Notes: a model not told the origin generated them from the letters alone. Counted from the first letter of the stretch, positions 52,566 through 59,901 are shown. The stretch: 64,000 nt of DNA from Convivina praedatoris (GCF_933208505.1 NZ_CAKOEU010000008.1), one strand, 5' to 3'. A program made the numbers and translations.

Positions 52566-53230
52566 ATTTCTTCATGCTGGAACATTCGGAAATTATTTTT
52601 AAGGTAGTTAGCCATTTTAGGATAACAGGCTGCAGCTAAAATTACCCAAGCATAGGCAAACAGTAAACCTGCTATTACATCAGAAAGGAAATGAGCACTA
52701 AGGTACAAACGTGACAGCATCACCATAAAGCCAATGGTAATGATTGCCCACTTAGCTAAGATTCTTGTAACAGCTGAAGAAATGTTAGGCATTACTAACA
52801 GGAACATGATGAAGATAACAACAAAAGCTCCGAAAGTGTGTTGACTAGGAAAGGAAGAACCACTATCCGTCAACAAATGCCCCACGGGACGGTCACGGTT
52901 AACGAGAATCTTAATGATTCGCATTAATCCTTGTCCCAATAGCATGGTTGAAATGGTCCAGATTGCTGGTATTTTCAAATCAGCCAGTAGCAAAATAACT
53001 GCTAATATAATGACATAAATGATATCCATTGCTGGAGAACCAAGGAAAGTTGAAATAGCCATCATGATATCTCCGTAAGGAGTTTGAATCGTTGTCATGA
53101 ATGCTCGAACAGCTTCGTCGATATTACCAGGAAATGGAAAGTTTGTTCCTATTAAGGCACCTAAAATAATAGCTAATAAAGCTACAAAGACTGCCCGCCG
53201 TTTTTGTTTTGGTTGGACCGCGATAATCAT
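52562..53230 (-). CDS. PAP2-family membrane phosphatase
   Basis: 222 aa, about six hydrophobic segments. Phosphatase motifs: KILVNRDRP near residue 109, PSQH in SSFPSQHTFGAF near 128 (Gln where Gly is common), and SRLYLSAHFLSD near 174. Probable substrate is phosphatidate, undecaprenyl diphosphate or a similar lipid phosphate. Converges on nrdF. Confidence 0.9.
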   Translation of the reverse strand: MIIAVQPKQKRRAVFVALLAIILGALIGTNFPFPGNIDEAVRAFMTTIQTPYGDIMMAISTFLGSPAMDIIYVIILAVILLLADLKIPAIWTISTMLLGQGLMRIIKILVNRDRPVGHLLTDSGSSFPSQHTFGAFVVIFIMFLLVMPNISSAVTRILAKWAIITIGFMVMLSRLYLSAHFLSDVIAGLLFAYAWVILAAACYPKMANYLKNNFRMFQHEEI

Positions 53231-53313
53231 ATGTAAACTTCTCCAAGGCCGTAATCAATTTCTAGTATTTAGTATACCGATGAATTTAGTGCTAAACAAG
53301 TATATAGGTAAAT

Positions 53314-53340
53314 AAAAAACTAGCTGCTAAGCTAGTTTTT
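53314..53340. terminator. Terminator after the small basic protein gene
   Basis: AAAAAACTAGC and GCTAGTTTTT form a 10-bp stem around TGCTAA; T-tailed in both directions. Confidence 0.85.
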
Positions 53341-53483
53341 TATTTAGTATTAGGAATTTCTTCAACTTTACCCTTGGCCCATTGTTGTAGTTGGGCGATT
53401 GCACTTTGGCGCTTTTTCTTTGCTGCGTTATGTCCGACCTTACGAGCACGGGCAAATGAATTAAGAGGCTTCTTTAATGCCAT
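53340..53483 (-). CDS. Small basic protein of unknown function
   Basis: 47 aa, rich in Lys/Arg/Ala (MALKKPLNSFARARKVGHN then AAKKKRQS). Start at 53483 follows AAATAAGGAGTGTATT, a good ribosome-binding site; an upstream in-frame Met is rejected. The isolated gene has its own terminator, so expression is likely. Basic and helical, perhaps RNA- or ribosome-associated (inference only). Confidence 0.7.
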   Translation of the reverse strand: MALKKPLNSFARARKVGHNAAKKKRQSAIAQLQQWAKGKVEEIPNTK

Positions 53484-53576
53484 AATACACTCCTTATTTC
53501 TAAATTTAAAATATACATAATACAAAATTTTATTTTACTCTAAAAGGAAGTCGATTTCAAGTGTATAATATCAGTT

Positions 53577-54620
53577 ATGGAAATTTGGAATCAGGAACAA
53601 ATTAATTCTTTTAGAGCTACTTTATTAGCATGGTATGACCAAGAAGGTCGTGGTCAACTTCCATGGCGTTTAAATCATGATCCCTACCGTGTTTTGGTAT
53701 CAGAAATAATGTTGCAGCAAACGCGGGTAGAGACAGTTATTGAGTATTTTAATCGCTTTATGGCGGCTTTACCTACGGTAGAGACTTTAGCGCAGGCGGA
53801 TGAAGCAACGGTCTTAAAGCTATGGGAAGGGCTCGGCTATTATTCCCGTGCTCGTAATTTACAACGAGCGGCTCAGTATGTCGTAAACAACTTGCAGGGA
53901 CAATGGCCAAACAGTAGCGATGATTTACAGGAATTACCTGGCGTAGGGCCATACACGGCAGCAGCGGTTGCATCAATTTGTTTTGATGAGGTAGTACCAG
54001 CTGTGGATGGTAACCAGTACCGAGTATTTGGTCGTTTATTAAAAATTGATGCTGATATCAGTCAGCCCAAGTCGCGAAAAATATTTTATAATGCGATTGC
54101 TCCAATTGTTGATCCTAAGCGGCCAGGAGACTTTAACCAGGCTATTATGGATTTGGGATCGACCTATATGAAGGCTAGCAACCCAGATACGCTTAATTCT
54201 CCCGTAAAGGAGTACAATGCGGCTTATCGAGATGGCGTGGAAGATAAATATCCGGTTAAGACTAAACGAGTTAAACCGCGTAAAGAATTGTGGCAGGCTC
54301 AGGTAGTTTATAATGAAGCAGGCGACTTGCTATTTGAAAAACGACCGGCAACAGGTCTGCTATCAGATTTTTGGACCTTTCCATTACGAAAAATTGATAA
54401 AATTGATGATCTTGATGGACAACAACTAACCATTAAACCTGTTGTTCATATTTTTACTCATCGACGTTGGGAAATATGGTTGGTGGCAGTTAAAGCCCCA
54501 ACTAAGTTAGCAATCAATCAACGTTATCTAAGTAGTGAAGAGTGGCAAGCTCTTTCGCTCCCTAAGGTGCAACATAAACTATTAACGAAATTACACGAGG
54601 TCACGGATGTTTCCGAATAA
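53577..54620 (+). CDS. mutY: Adenine glycosylase MutY lacking the Fe-S cluster ligands
   Basis: Removes A opposite 8-oxoguanine, 347 aa. LPWRLNHDPYRVLVSEIMLQQTRVETV, read in parts, contains the catalytic Glu; helix-hairpin-helix LPGVGPYTAAAVASI and the essential Asp in VVPAVDGNQYRVF follow. The four Cys that bind 4Fe-4S in most MutY are missing: the segment after DLGSTYMKASNPDTLNSPVKE contains no cysteine. C-terminal Nudix-like 8-oxoG recognition domain from ~residue 235. No Shine-Dalgarno; a TATAAT ends 7 nt before the ATG. Confidence 0.93.
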   Translation: MEIWNQEQINSFRATLLAWYDQEGRGQLPWRLNHDPYRVLVSEIMLQQTRVETVIEYFNRFMAALPTVETLAQADEATVLKLWEGLGYYSRARNLQRAAQYVVNNLQGQWPNSSDDLQELPGVGPYTAAAVASICFDEVVPAVDGNQYRVFGRLLKIDADISQPKSRKIFYNAIAPIVDPKRPGDFNQAIMDLGSTYMKASNPDTLNSPVKEYNAAYRDGVEDKYPVKTKRVKPRKELWQAQVVYNEAGDLLFEKRPATGLLSDFWTFPLRKIDKIDDLDGQQLTIKPVVHIFTHRRWEIWLVAVKAPTKLAINQRYLSSEEWQALSLPKVQHKLLTKLHEVTDVSE

Positions 54621-55707
54621 AAAAAGTAAAAAACTTTTCTTTTGGACTATTGAATTATTAGCTTTAGCCCTTCTGTTATACGTAGTTTTGCGGTTTGACT
54701 TTGTCATGCACCCAGTTTCAGTATTTATTTCTACTGTTTTCATGCCTTTGTTGATTTCAGGTTTTTTGTATTATTTGTTAAAACCATTGTTAAAATTAAT
54801 TGAGAAAGTTCGGATTAAGTCTTGGATGATATCGCATAATTTAGCAGTAATATTGACTTTTCTGGTGTTTTTATTCGTAGTTATTGGTGCCTGTTTAATT
54901 TTTGTACCAATTATTATTAATGAAATAACTAATTTAATTAATTCTGTTCCATCTTTTATACGTCAGGGACGTGAAATCACCGACCAGCTGATGCACAGTC
55001 ATTGGTTTAAGCGGTTAAACATTACAGTTAGTGAAGATGATTTGAAAAATAGCATTAATCAATATGCTAGTTCTGCCGTGTCTATCACAGCTGGTACGTT
55101 AAAGAACGTCATCGTTACAACAACCACGGTAACGTTAAACATTCTAACAGTGCCAATCATTTTATTTTACATGCTTAGTGATGGCGATCGATTAATTCCG
55201 GCTATTCAAAAGTTTTTTTCTGATCGACATAATGATCAAATAGCCGAGTTAGCTGGTCAAATGGATCAGACGATTGAACGCTATATTTCTGGACAGGCAA
55301 TTCAAATGGTGTTTGTCGGATTATCCATGAGCTTAGGTTACTGGATTGCAGGTCTGCCTTATATTTGGTTATTGGGCTTGATTGCTGGGATTGCCAATAT
55401 TGTGCCTTATGTGGGACCGGGAATTGGTGTCATTCCAGCCCTTATTCTGGCTATTCCGTTGTCTTGGAAAGCAGTTATTATTGTTCTAGTAGCAATGGCT
55501 GTTGTTCAGCAGATTACTGGAAGTATTATCTATCCGGCTGTATTGGGCAAGAGCCTGCAAATTCATCCCTTAACGATTATGTTATTACTATTAGGGGCTG
55601 GTAATTTATGGGGAATTGTTGGTATGATTTTGGTTGTGCCAGTATATGCTATCAGTAGAACGATTGTTTTATATGTAGTTGCTATGAGAAATATTGATAA
55701 ATTATAA
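54607..55707 (+). CDS. AI-2E/PerM-family membrane protein
   Basis: 366 aa with about eight hydrophobic segments. The C-terminal half with IPYIWLLGLIAGIANIVPYVGPGIGVIPA-type sequence (near 255-280) and TGSIIYPAVLGKSLQIHPLTIMLLLLGAG is typical of the AI-2E transporter (PerM/YdiK) family. Proposed roles include peptide or ion transport and AI-2 export; none can be assigned. Starts 14 nt inside the end of mutY, so is co-translated with it. Confidence 0.87.
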   Translation: MFPNKKSKKLFFWTIELLALALLLYVVLRFDFVMHPVSVFISTVFMPLLISGFLYYLLKPLLKLIEKVRIKSWMISHNLAVILTFLVFLFVVIGACLIFVPIIINEITNLINSVPSFIRQGREITDQLMHSHWFKRLNITVSEDDLKNSINQYASSAVSITAGTLKNVIVTTTTVTLNILTVPIILFYMLSDGDRLIPAIQKFFSDRHNDQIAELAGQMDQTIERYISGQAIQMVFVGLSMSLGYWIAGLPYIWLLGLIAGIANIVPYVGPGIGVIPALILAIPLSWKAVIIVLVAMAVVQQITGSIIYPAVLGKSLQIHPLTIMLLLLGAGNLWGIVGMILVVPVYAISRTIVLYVVAMRNIDKL

Positions 55708-55714
55708 AAAAAGC

Positions 55715-55743
55715 TTGACGATTTTTTTTATTTTTTGTAAAAT
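55715..55743 (+). promoter_or_regulatory. Promoter of tRNA-Leu
   Basis: TTGACG (55715-55720), 17-bp T-rich spacer, TAAAAT (55738-55743), just after the preceding gene. Confidence 0.8.
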
Positions 55744-55765
55744 AAAATGGTTGTTTAAAAGCAAT

Positions 55766-55847
55766 GCGGGTGTGGCGGAACTGGCAGACGCGCTGGATTT
55801 AGGTTCCAGTGGAGTAATCCGTGCAGGTTCGATTCCTGTCACCCGTA
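55766..55847 (+). tRNA. tRNA-Leu (UAG)
   Basis: Acceptor GCGGGTG pairs with CACCCGT (terminal G-U); anticodon loop TTTAGGT shows TAG; a long variable arm (TGGAGTAATCCGT region) fits class II tRNA-Leu; T arm GCAGG-TTCGATT-CCTGT. CCA not encoded. Confidence 0.96.
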
Positions 55848-55871
55848 TCTCAACATTTGAAAAAAATGTTG

Positions 55872-55900
55872 TTGAAGTATCTGATACTATGTGATATAAT
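55872..55900 (+). promoter_or_regulatory. Promoter of tRNA-Thr
   Basis: TTGAAG (55872-55877), 17-bp spacer, TATAAT (55895-55900), 18 nt before the tRNA. Confidence 0.8.
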
Positions 55901-55917
55901 ATCTGAGTGCTTCTTTT

Positions 55918-55990
55918 GCCGACTTAGCTCAGTTGATAGAGCACCTCACTAGTAATGAGGGGGTCGCCGGTTTGAGTCCGGCAGTCGGCA
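55918..55990 (+). tRNA. tRNA-Thr (AGU)
   Basis: Acceptor GCCGACT pairs with AGTCGGC; D arm GCTC/GAGC; anticodon stem CCTCA/TGAGG around CTAGTAA shows AGT; T arm GCCGG-TTTGAGT-CCGGC. An A at position 34 in a threonine tRNA is unusual in bacteria. The 3' end is the likely integration target of the adjacent prophage. Confidence 0.96.
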
Positions 55991-56015
55991 TTCTTATATG
56001 TTTTAATAAAACTCT

Positions 56016-56064
56016 TAAAACCCCCGGTATAATCGCCTTTAACGTGATTATACCGGGGTTTTTC
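56016..56064. terminator. Hairpin between tRNA-Thr and the phased repeats
   Basis: AACCCCCGGTATAATC and GATTATACCGGGGTT form a strong ~15-bp stem with T runs on the plus-strand 3' side. It would end tRNA-Thr transcription and could also protect the attachment region. Confidence 0.85.
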
Positions 56065-56076
56065 TTTGTTATAGTT

Positions 56077-56122
56077 AACTGTGTTTTTCTGTATTTTTCT
56101 GTTTAATTCTGTGTAGTTCTGT
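56077..56122 (+). repeat. Four TTCTGT repeats phased at exactly 10 bp (plus a degenerate fifth)
   Basis: TTCTGT occurs at 56087, 56097, 56107 and 56117, and AACTGT at 56077, all in the same orientation and one helical turn apart. The array is non-coding, between the tRNA/attachment region and the 3' end of the integrase gene, the place where integrase arm-type or excisionase sites are expected. Confidence 0.75.
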
Positions 56123-56139
56123 AAATATTTAGACACTTT

Positions 56140-57210
56140 TTAGACGGATTTAGACTTAAAAACGGATGTCATAATCTGTTGTGTCTTTTCCTCCTCACTT
56201 TCCTTTTGAGAATTAAGAAGGTGGGTATACACGTCGATTGTAGTGGATATATTCTTGTGACCTAGGCGAGCAGAAACGTATTTAATATCAACACCTTGGC
56301 TGAGTAATAAAGAACCGTGAGAGTGTCTTAGAGCGTGAAATGATACGGTCTTGATACCAAGCTCCTTGATTGCCTTTTTTAATGTCTTACCAGCTCCATA
56401 ATTGCTAACATCTGCTATTGGCCCATCGATTCCTTTAAGTTCTTCTAGTAAGTCGTCATCAACAGAAATAACCCGGTTGCTTGACTCTGTTTTGGTTGAT
56501 TTAACATGACGGTACTGGTCAAGTGCTTTATTAACAGAAATAGTCTTATTTTTAAAATCAATATCATCAGATTGTAGCGCCATAATTTCACCAATACGCA
56601 TTCCGGTATGAATAGAAATGTAAATGGCCAAGTATGATTTTGAATGTGGATATTGAATCAATTTTTCCTTAACGTAACGATCCAATTTTATTAGTTCCTT
56701 ATCTTCTAGGAACTTGTTATAAGCTGACTTACCAGCCGTACCTACAAGCTGAATACGGATAGTGGGGTTATTCTTAATGATTCCGTCAGCATAGGCGTCT
56801 TCTAAAGCCTGGCTAATATGATTTTTTCTTTTAGCTACGGTTTCCTTTGAGTGGTCCTTGCCAAACTCGTTAATAAAATTTTGAAAGTCGGTGCGGGTGA
56901 AATCCAGTAGCTTCACATCGGGCAGATACTTAACGATATTATCAAGCGTGTTTTGATACTGATATTGAGTAGCTGATTCCATCTTTGATTTATAGGTATC
57001 GACCCATTTTTCAAAATATTCTGATAACAGCATATTTTCATATTTATTTTTTACTCGATCAACATAGCCTGCTTCGATTTCAGATGCCCACAAAATAGCT
57101 TCCTTTTTTGTGCGAAAGCCTTGCTTACTTAACTGTTTATATTTTCCATTCTCTTTAACAGAAACCCTAGCTCTGTATTTTCCGCCTTGTGTTTTGGTAT
57201 ATGTCGCCAT
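56140..57210 (-). CDS. int: Phage tyrosine integrase
   Basis: Site-specific recombinase inserting the phage at the host attachment site, 356 aa. N-terminal arm-binding domain (GKYRARVSVKENGKYKQLSKQGFRTKKEAI, read in parts), SAM-like core-binding domain ~residues 65-150, then catalytic domain with Arg in HTGMRIGEIMAL (near 198), HALRHSHGS (near 298) and the nucleophilic Tyr in TIDVYTHLL (near 335). Points toward tRNA-Thr. Confidence 0.95.
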   Translation of the reverse strand: MATYTKTQGGKYRARVSVKENGKYKQLSKQGFRTKKEAILWASEIEAGYVDRVKNKYENMLLSEYFEKWVDTYKSKMESATQYQYQNTLDNIVKYLPDVKLLDFTRTDFQNFINEFGKDHSKETVAKRKNHISQALEDAYADGIIKNNPTIRIQLVGTAGKSAYNKFLEDKELIKLDRYVKEKLIQYPHSKSYLAIYISIHTGMRIGEIMALQSDDIDFKNKTISVNKALDQYRHVKSTKTESSNRVISVDDDLLEELKGIDGPIADVSNYGAGKTLKKAIKELGIKTVSFHALRHSHGSLLLSQGVDIKYVSARLGHKNISTTIDVYTHLLNSQKESEEEKTQQIMTSVFKSKSV

Positions 57211-57276
57211 ATTTATTTCCTAACCAACTTTTGAATAATTGTAATTTTTAAACTTTTGCATGGCATACAACGTGAT

Positions 57277-57310
57277 GTAAATTGACAAAAACACCATTTT
57301 GACAATTTAC
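57277..57310. promoter_or_regulatory. Large inverted repeat upstream of int
   Basis: GTAAATTGACAAAA (57277-57290) and TTTTGACAATTTAC (57297-57310) are inverted copies matching at 13 of 14 positions, spaced by 6 bp, and carry TTGTCA-type -35 sequences on the minus strand. It lies 67 nt from the int start. Likely an operator or excisionase/integrase site. The rest of 57211-57400 is AT-rich with no gene. Confidence 0.55.
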
Positions 57311-57361
57311 AATGAAGAAATAGTTGTAATAAACCTTAAAATTTAACAAATTGAGACAAAT

Positions 57362-57399
57362 AAAAAGGCTTATGCCCTATGTACGCCCCGCGGGGCTTT
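57362..57399. terminator. GC-rich palindrome after the DUF5067-like gene
   Basis: GCCCCGCGGGGC is followed by six T on the plus strand and preceded by a GGCTTATGCC element with A/T-rich flanks. Probably a transcription stop between the lysogeny genes and int. Confidence 0.55.
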
Positions 57400-57400
57400 T

Positions 57401-58123
57401 TTATTTAACATCAAATGTTTGTTCAGCTACTACGGTGTTATTAGTGATTGATTTTTCAAACGTAACTTTCACAGGGGTAGAATCATCGGTTAATTCATAG
57501 GAAACGGCATTTTCTACTGTTCCGTCTTTTTTAATTTTTTGAGACTGAGAGTCTACAAATTTTTCATCTGGCAATATGCCAACGTTTAATGTGTTAACTT
57601 TATCCTTGTCGTTATCCTGTACAACTTTTATATTGCTTGATATCCATGCAGACATAGGGTCTAATTCTTTATCAGAATGATTAGTTGTCGTATACCAAAA
57701 AGCAATCAGAGTTTTATCCCCATACTTATTATTACCTTCACCAGGCTTTAAGATCTTATAGTCAGTAACTTTTATTGTCTGGTTACCGTTATTCAAATCA
57801 ATATCGGTATTCATAATTTTTGATGTTTTAGTGTTGCTTGATTTTGTTGTAGTTACTCCAGCGGCCTTATCAATCGCCTTCGAATATGTAGCTTGAGTTC
57901 CTAAAACAATAATCATTGAAACTACAGATAGTGACGTCCCAATAATGGCTAAAATCTTCTTATTTTTACGATTAATAAATAGAGAAATAATTCCAAAAAC
58001 TAAACCGATAATTCCAAATATAAAGGCAATATTATTAATAATCGGAATCCATGATAGTAGTAACGAAATTCCCCCGAATACGATTGCTAAAATGCCTAGA
58101 ACTTTTCGTTCATCTTGTTTCAC
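57401..58123 (-). CDS. Membrane-anchored DUF5067-like lysogeny-module protein
   Basis: 240 aa. Three hydrophobic segments in the first ~85 residues (VLGILAIVFGGISLLLSW; IAFIFGIIGLVFGIISLFI; LAIIGTSLSVVSMIIVLG), then a Ser/Thr/Lys linker and an extracellular domain with ITVTDYK-like strands, WYTTTNHSDKELDPMSAW, resembling DUF5067/DUF4352 immunoglobulin-like domains. Such proteins sit between int and CI in many LAB prophages. Possibly a lysogenic conversion or superinfection factor; this is inference. Confidence 0.65.
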   Translation of the reverse strand: MKQDERKVLGILAIVFGGISLLLSWIPIINNIAFIFGIIGLVFGIISLFINRKNKKILAIIGTSLSVVSMIIVLGTQATYSKAIDKAAGVTTTKSSNTKTSKIMNTDIDLNNGNQTIKVTDYKILKPGEGNNKYGDKTLIAFWYTTTNHSDKELDPMSAWISSNIKVVQDNDKDKVNTLNVGILPDEKFVDSQSQKIKKDGTVENAVSYELTDDSTPVKVTFEKSITNNTVVAEQTFDVK

Positions 58124-58143
58124 ATCTTTTCTCCCAACAGCTT

Positions 58144-58557
58144 TTAATGTCGATCAGTCAATTGGACATATTTCTTAACATCATCTTCTAAGTAAGACGG
58201 TATTCCACAATCGTTCATAAAATGTAGCCAGTTAAATTCATGATGACTTTCTCCAAAAAGTGATAGTAACAATTTTATCGCTTCTATATTAGCTATATGT
58301 TCTTCTGGATTTCCAACATCATAGACATGATATGCGACCATTCTGGAAGAATATGGTTCAGAATTTACAATATGCATTAATTCATGAGCCATCCTAAATG
58401 GTAATTGATTACCATACTTAGATGATTTATTAATCACTACTTGTCTTGTAGACAAATCAGCTATATCTGGAACATCTGAATCCAATGAACTAGCTGTTAA
58501 AAGTTTTACATTATATTCATCATATTGTTTTATGATCTCATCAATTATTGTATCCAA
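58144..58557 (-). CDS. ImmA/IrrE-family metallopeptidase
   Basis: 137 aa. Zinc motif HELMH in FRMAHELMHIVNS near residue 78. In ICEBs1 and many phages such proteins cleave the CI-like repressor to trigger induction. The gene directly follows the repressor gene (16 nt), supporting a repressor/anti-repressor pair. Confidence 0.85.
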   Translation of the reverse strand: MDTIIDEIIKQYDEYNVKLLTASSLDSDVPDIADLSTRQVVINKSSKYGNQLPFRMAHELMHIVNSEPYSSRMVAYHVYDVGNPEEHIANIEAIKLLLSLFGESHHEFNWLHFMNDCGIPSYLEDDVKKYVQLTDRH

Positions 58558-58573
58558 GTATCAACCTCATCAA

Positions 58574-58912
58574 CTATTCACTTGTTCCGCTCTCTAAGAT
58601 ACGTTTTATTATATTCCAATCATTTTCAGATATTGGCTTTCCACCATAAGAAAGAATCTCGTGTTCAGCGTCCTTTAGGTCAATATAATCAGATTTGCTA
58701 TTTGTACTGTTATCTCCCAATAGCTGACTAACCGTAATGTTAAATGCCTTAGCTATCTTTTTAGCATCATCAGAGCTGAGCCCGGTATATTCACGTTCAA
58801 TATTAGAAATGGTTTGACTCGATAATCCAGCCCTTTCTCCTAAATCTTTTTGTGTAAAATTATTTATTTTTCTAAAATATCTAACTCTTTCACCATCGTT
58901 ATTACTGGTCAT
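58574..58912 (-). CDS. CI-like phage repressor (XRE family)
   Basis: 112 aa. Helix-turn-helix RVRYFRKINNFTQKDLGERAGLSSQTISNIE at residues ~8-38 and an unrelated short C-terminal part without the peptidase fold of LexA-type repressors. It should repress the Cro-side promoter and is likely cleaved by the neighbouring ImmA-like peptidase. The start follows GGAGGAAAGCTTTC. Confidence 0.87.
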   Translation of the reverse strand: MTSNNDGERVRYFRKINNFTQKDLGERAGLSSQTISNIEREYTGLSSDDAKKIAKAFNITVSQLLGDNSTNSKSDYIDLKDAEHEILSYGGKPISENDWNIIKRILESGTSE

Positions 58913-58925
58913 GAAAGCTTTCCTC

Positions 58926-58940
58926 CGTTATTGTCTAACG
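58926..58940. promoter_or_regulatory. Phage operator, CGTTA-N5-TAACG
   Basis: Perfect inverted repeat 13 bp before the repressor start codon on its mRNA side. TAACG half-sites recur in the same direction at 58936, 58957 and 58978, spaced exactly 21 bp, and again at 59007. Confidence 0.7.
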
Positions 58941-58999
58941 AAATTTTATAATAATATAACGGATATTTATATAAAACTAACGATATTTAATAAAAGTTA

Positions 59000-59028
59000 T
59001 TGACAATAACGGATATTGTTAGTATACT
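59000..59028 (+). promoter_or_regulatory. Rightward early promoter with overlapping operator
   Basis: Consensus TTGACA (59000-59005), 17-bp spacer, TATACT (59023-59028). The inverted repeat ACAATA-ACGGA-TATTGT (59003-59019) overlaps the -35 and spacer, as expected for repression of cro by CI. Confidence 0.85.
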
Positions 59029-59054
59029 TAGTTCATAAAGTTAAGGAGGTAAAC

Positions 59055-59297
59055 ATGTCAGTCCAACAAAACATTAGAAAAGTTAGACGTATGCGAGGCG
59101 TTAGTGCAAGATCTGTTGCTCGTCATATTGGCATTAGCGATATGTCTTATTCTAGACTGGAGCGAGTTGCAAAAACTGTTGATCCTAACTTGTTGAATAA
59201 AATTGCTGATTATCTGAATGTGGATGTTCAAGTTTTTTTTGACGATAAACTAACGGATTCGGATAGTTATAACAAAGAACTAACGAAAAGTAGTTAA
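59055..59297 (+). CDS. Cro-like XRE regulator
   Basis: 80 aa. N-terminal helix-turn-helix RKVRRMRGVSARSVARHIGISDMSYSRLE (residues ~7-35). The start at 59055 follows TTAAGGAGGTAAAC; an upstream in-frame ATG-less start at 59016 overlaps the promoter and is rejected. First gene of the rightward early operon, divergent from the CI-like gene. Further CTAACG half-sites lie near its 3' end (59250, 59280). Confidence 0.87.
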   Translation: MSVQQNIRKVRRMRGVSARSVARHIGISDMSYSRLERVAKTVDPNLLNKIADYLNVDVQVFFDDKLTDSDSYNKELTKSS

Positions 59298-59321
59298 CCA
59301 AGCAGAAAGGAGAGAACATAA

Positions 59322-59507
59322 TTGCAAAATAAAAAACTATCTAAATTAAAAATTAGACAGCTTGATGAAATTTCAAGAAATGATGAGTATAGCTTACAGA
59401 CAAGGATTAACGCCACCAATGCTATTTTGGAAAATTATCCTTCACGAAATCAAAAGAAACGTTCACTAATTCATAGGTTAATTTCATCAGTGTTTGGCCT
59501 TGTTTAG
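59322..59507 (+). CDS. Small phage early protein, TTG start
   Basis: 61 aa, no recognised domain; charged N-terminal two thirds (LKIRQLDEISRNDEYS) and a short hydrophobic C-terminus (HRLISSVFGLV). TTG follows AACCAAGCAGAAAGGAG, the same upstream motif as genes at 59706 and 60144, which argues that it is real. Overlaps the minus-strand mini-gene 59422-59613 by 86 bp. Confidence 0.6.
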   Translation: MQNKKLSKLKIRQLDEISRNDEYSLQTRINATNAILENYPSRNQKKRSLIHRLISSVFGLV

Positions 59508-59613
59508 AGTTCTCATCAATGTCGTTGTCGGTTATGAATTTTTTAGATTTTTCTAGCATGATAATTTGCAATTCATAAGCTTCACGAGAAACAGGAAATT
59601 CATTTTTATTCAT
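59422..59613 (-). CDS. Minus-strand phage mini-gene (63 aa)
   Basis: Encodes 63 aa, mainly helical and charged (MNKNEFPVSREAYELQIIM, then LEKSKKFITDND). No known domain. Upstream are a hairpin 5' UTR and an extended -10 TGCTATACT of the repeated cassette. Convergent overlap with the preceding plus-strand gene. Confidence 0.65.
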   Translation of the reverse strand: MNKNEFPVSREAYELQIIMLEKSKKFITDNDIDENSKQGQTLMKLTYELVNVSFDFVKDNFPK

Positions 59614-59621
59614 ACCTAGTT

Positions 59622-59700
59622 ATTCCTTTCCTAAATTTCAGCGTGGGGCTGATAAGGAAAGTATAGCAAATCTAAACACCAACCAAACAGAAAGGAGGTG
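59622..59700. repeat. Repeated promoter/UTR cassette, copy 1
   Basis: Minus strand: TGCTATACT (59668-59660) then a hairpin, outer TTTCCT/AGGAAA, inner TCAGC/GCTGA, conserved AAATTTAGGAAAGGA before the mini-gene. Plus strand: AACCAAACAGAAAGGAGG (59681-59698) as ribosome-binding site of the next gene. Shared with copies 2 and 3. Confidence 0.75.
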
Positions 59701-59705
59701 AATAA

Positions 59706-59897
59706 ATGAATTGGAAAGACGTTGAAAAATTAAATTTAGGCCGGATAGAATTACACAACTTAACTTCCGATTGTCAAAAAGAAGTAAGTGAGAATGTTAG
59801 GAAATTGTTAGACAAGCTAGATTTAAAACAAATCGAAAAAATACAGCTCTTGGAGTATTTAACTCAAGAACTGTATTGGGACCTTATTAATCGTTAA
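59706..59897 (+). CDS. Small phage early protein
   Basis: 63 aa, acidic/helical with heptad-like Leu spacing (NVRKLLDKLDLKQIEKIQLLEYL), possibly a coiled coil. No family recognised. ATG follows GAAAGGAGGTGAATAA in cassette copy 1. Confidence 0.65.
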   Translation: MNWKDVEKLNLGRIELHNLTSDCQKEVSENVRKLLDKLDLKQIEKIQLLEYLTQELYWDLINR

Positions 59898-59901
59898 GAA
59901 A

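Noticed and set aside
55924..56136. 70-codon minus-strand frame over tRNA-Thr
   Set aside because: It covers the tRNA gene and the following terminator hairpin and has no ribosome-binding site.
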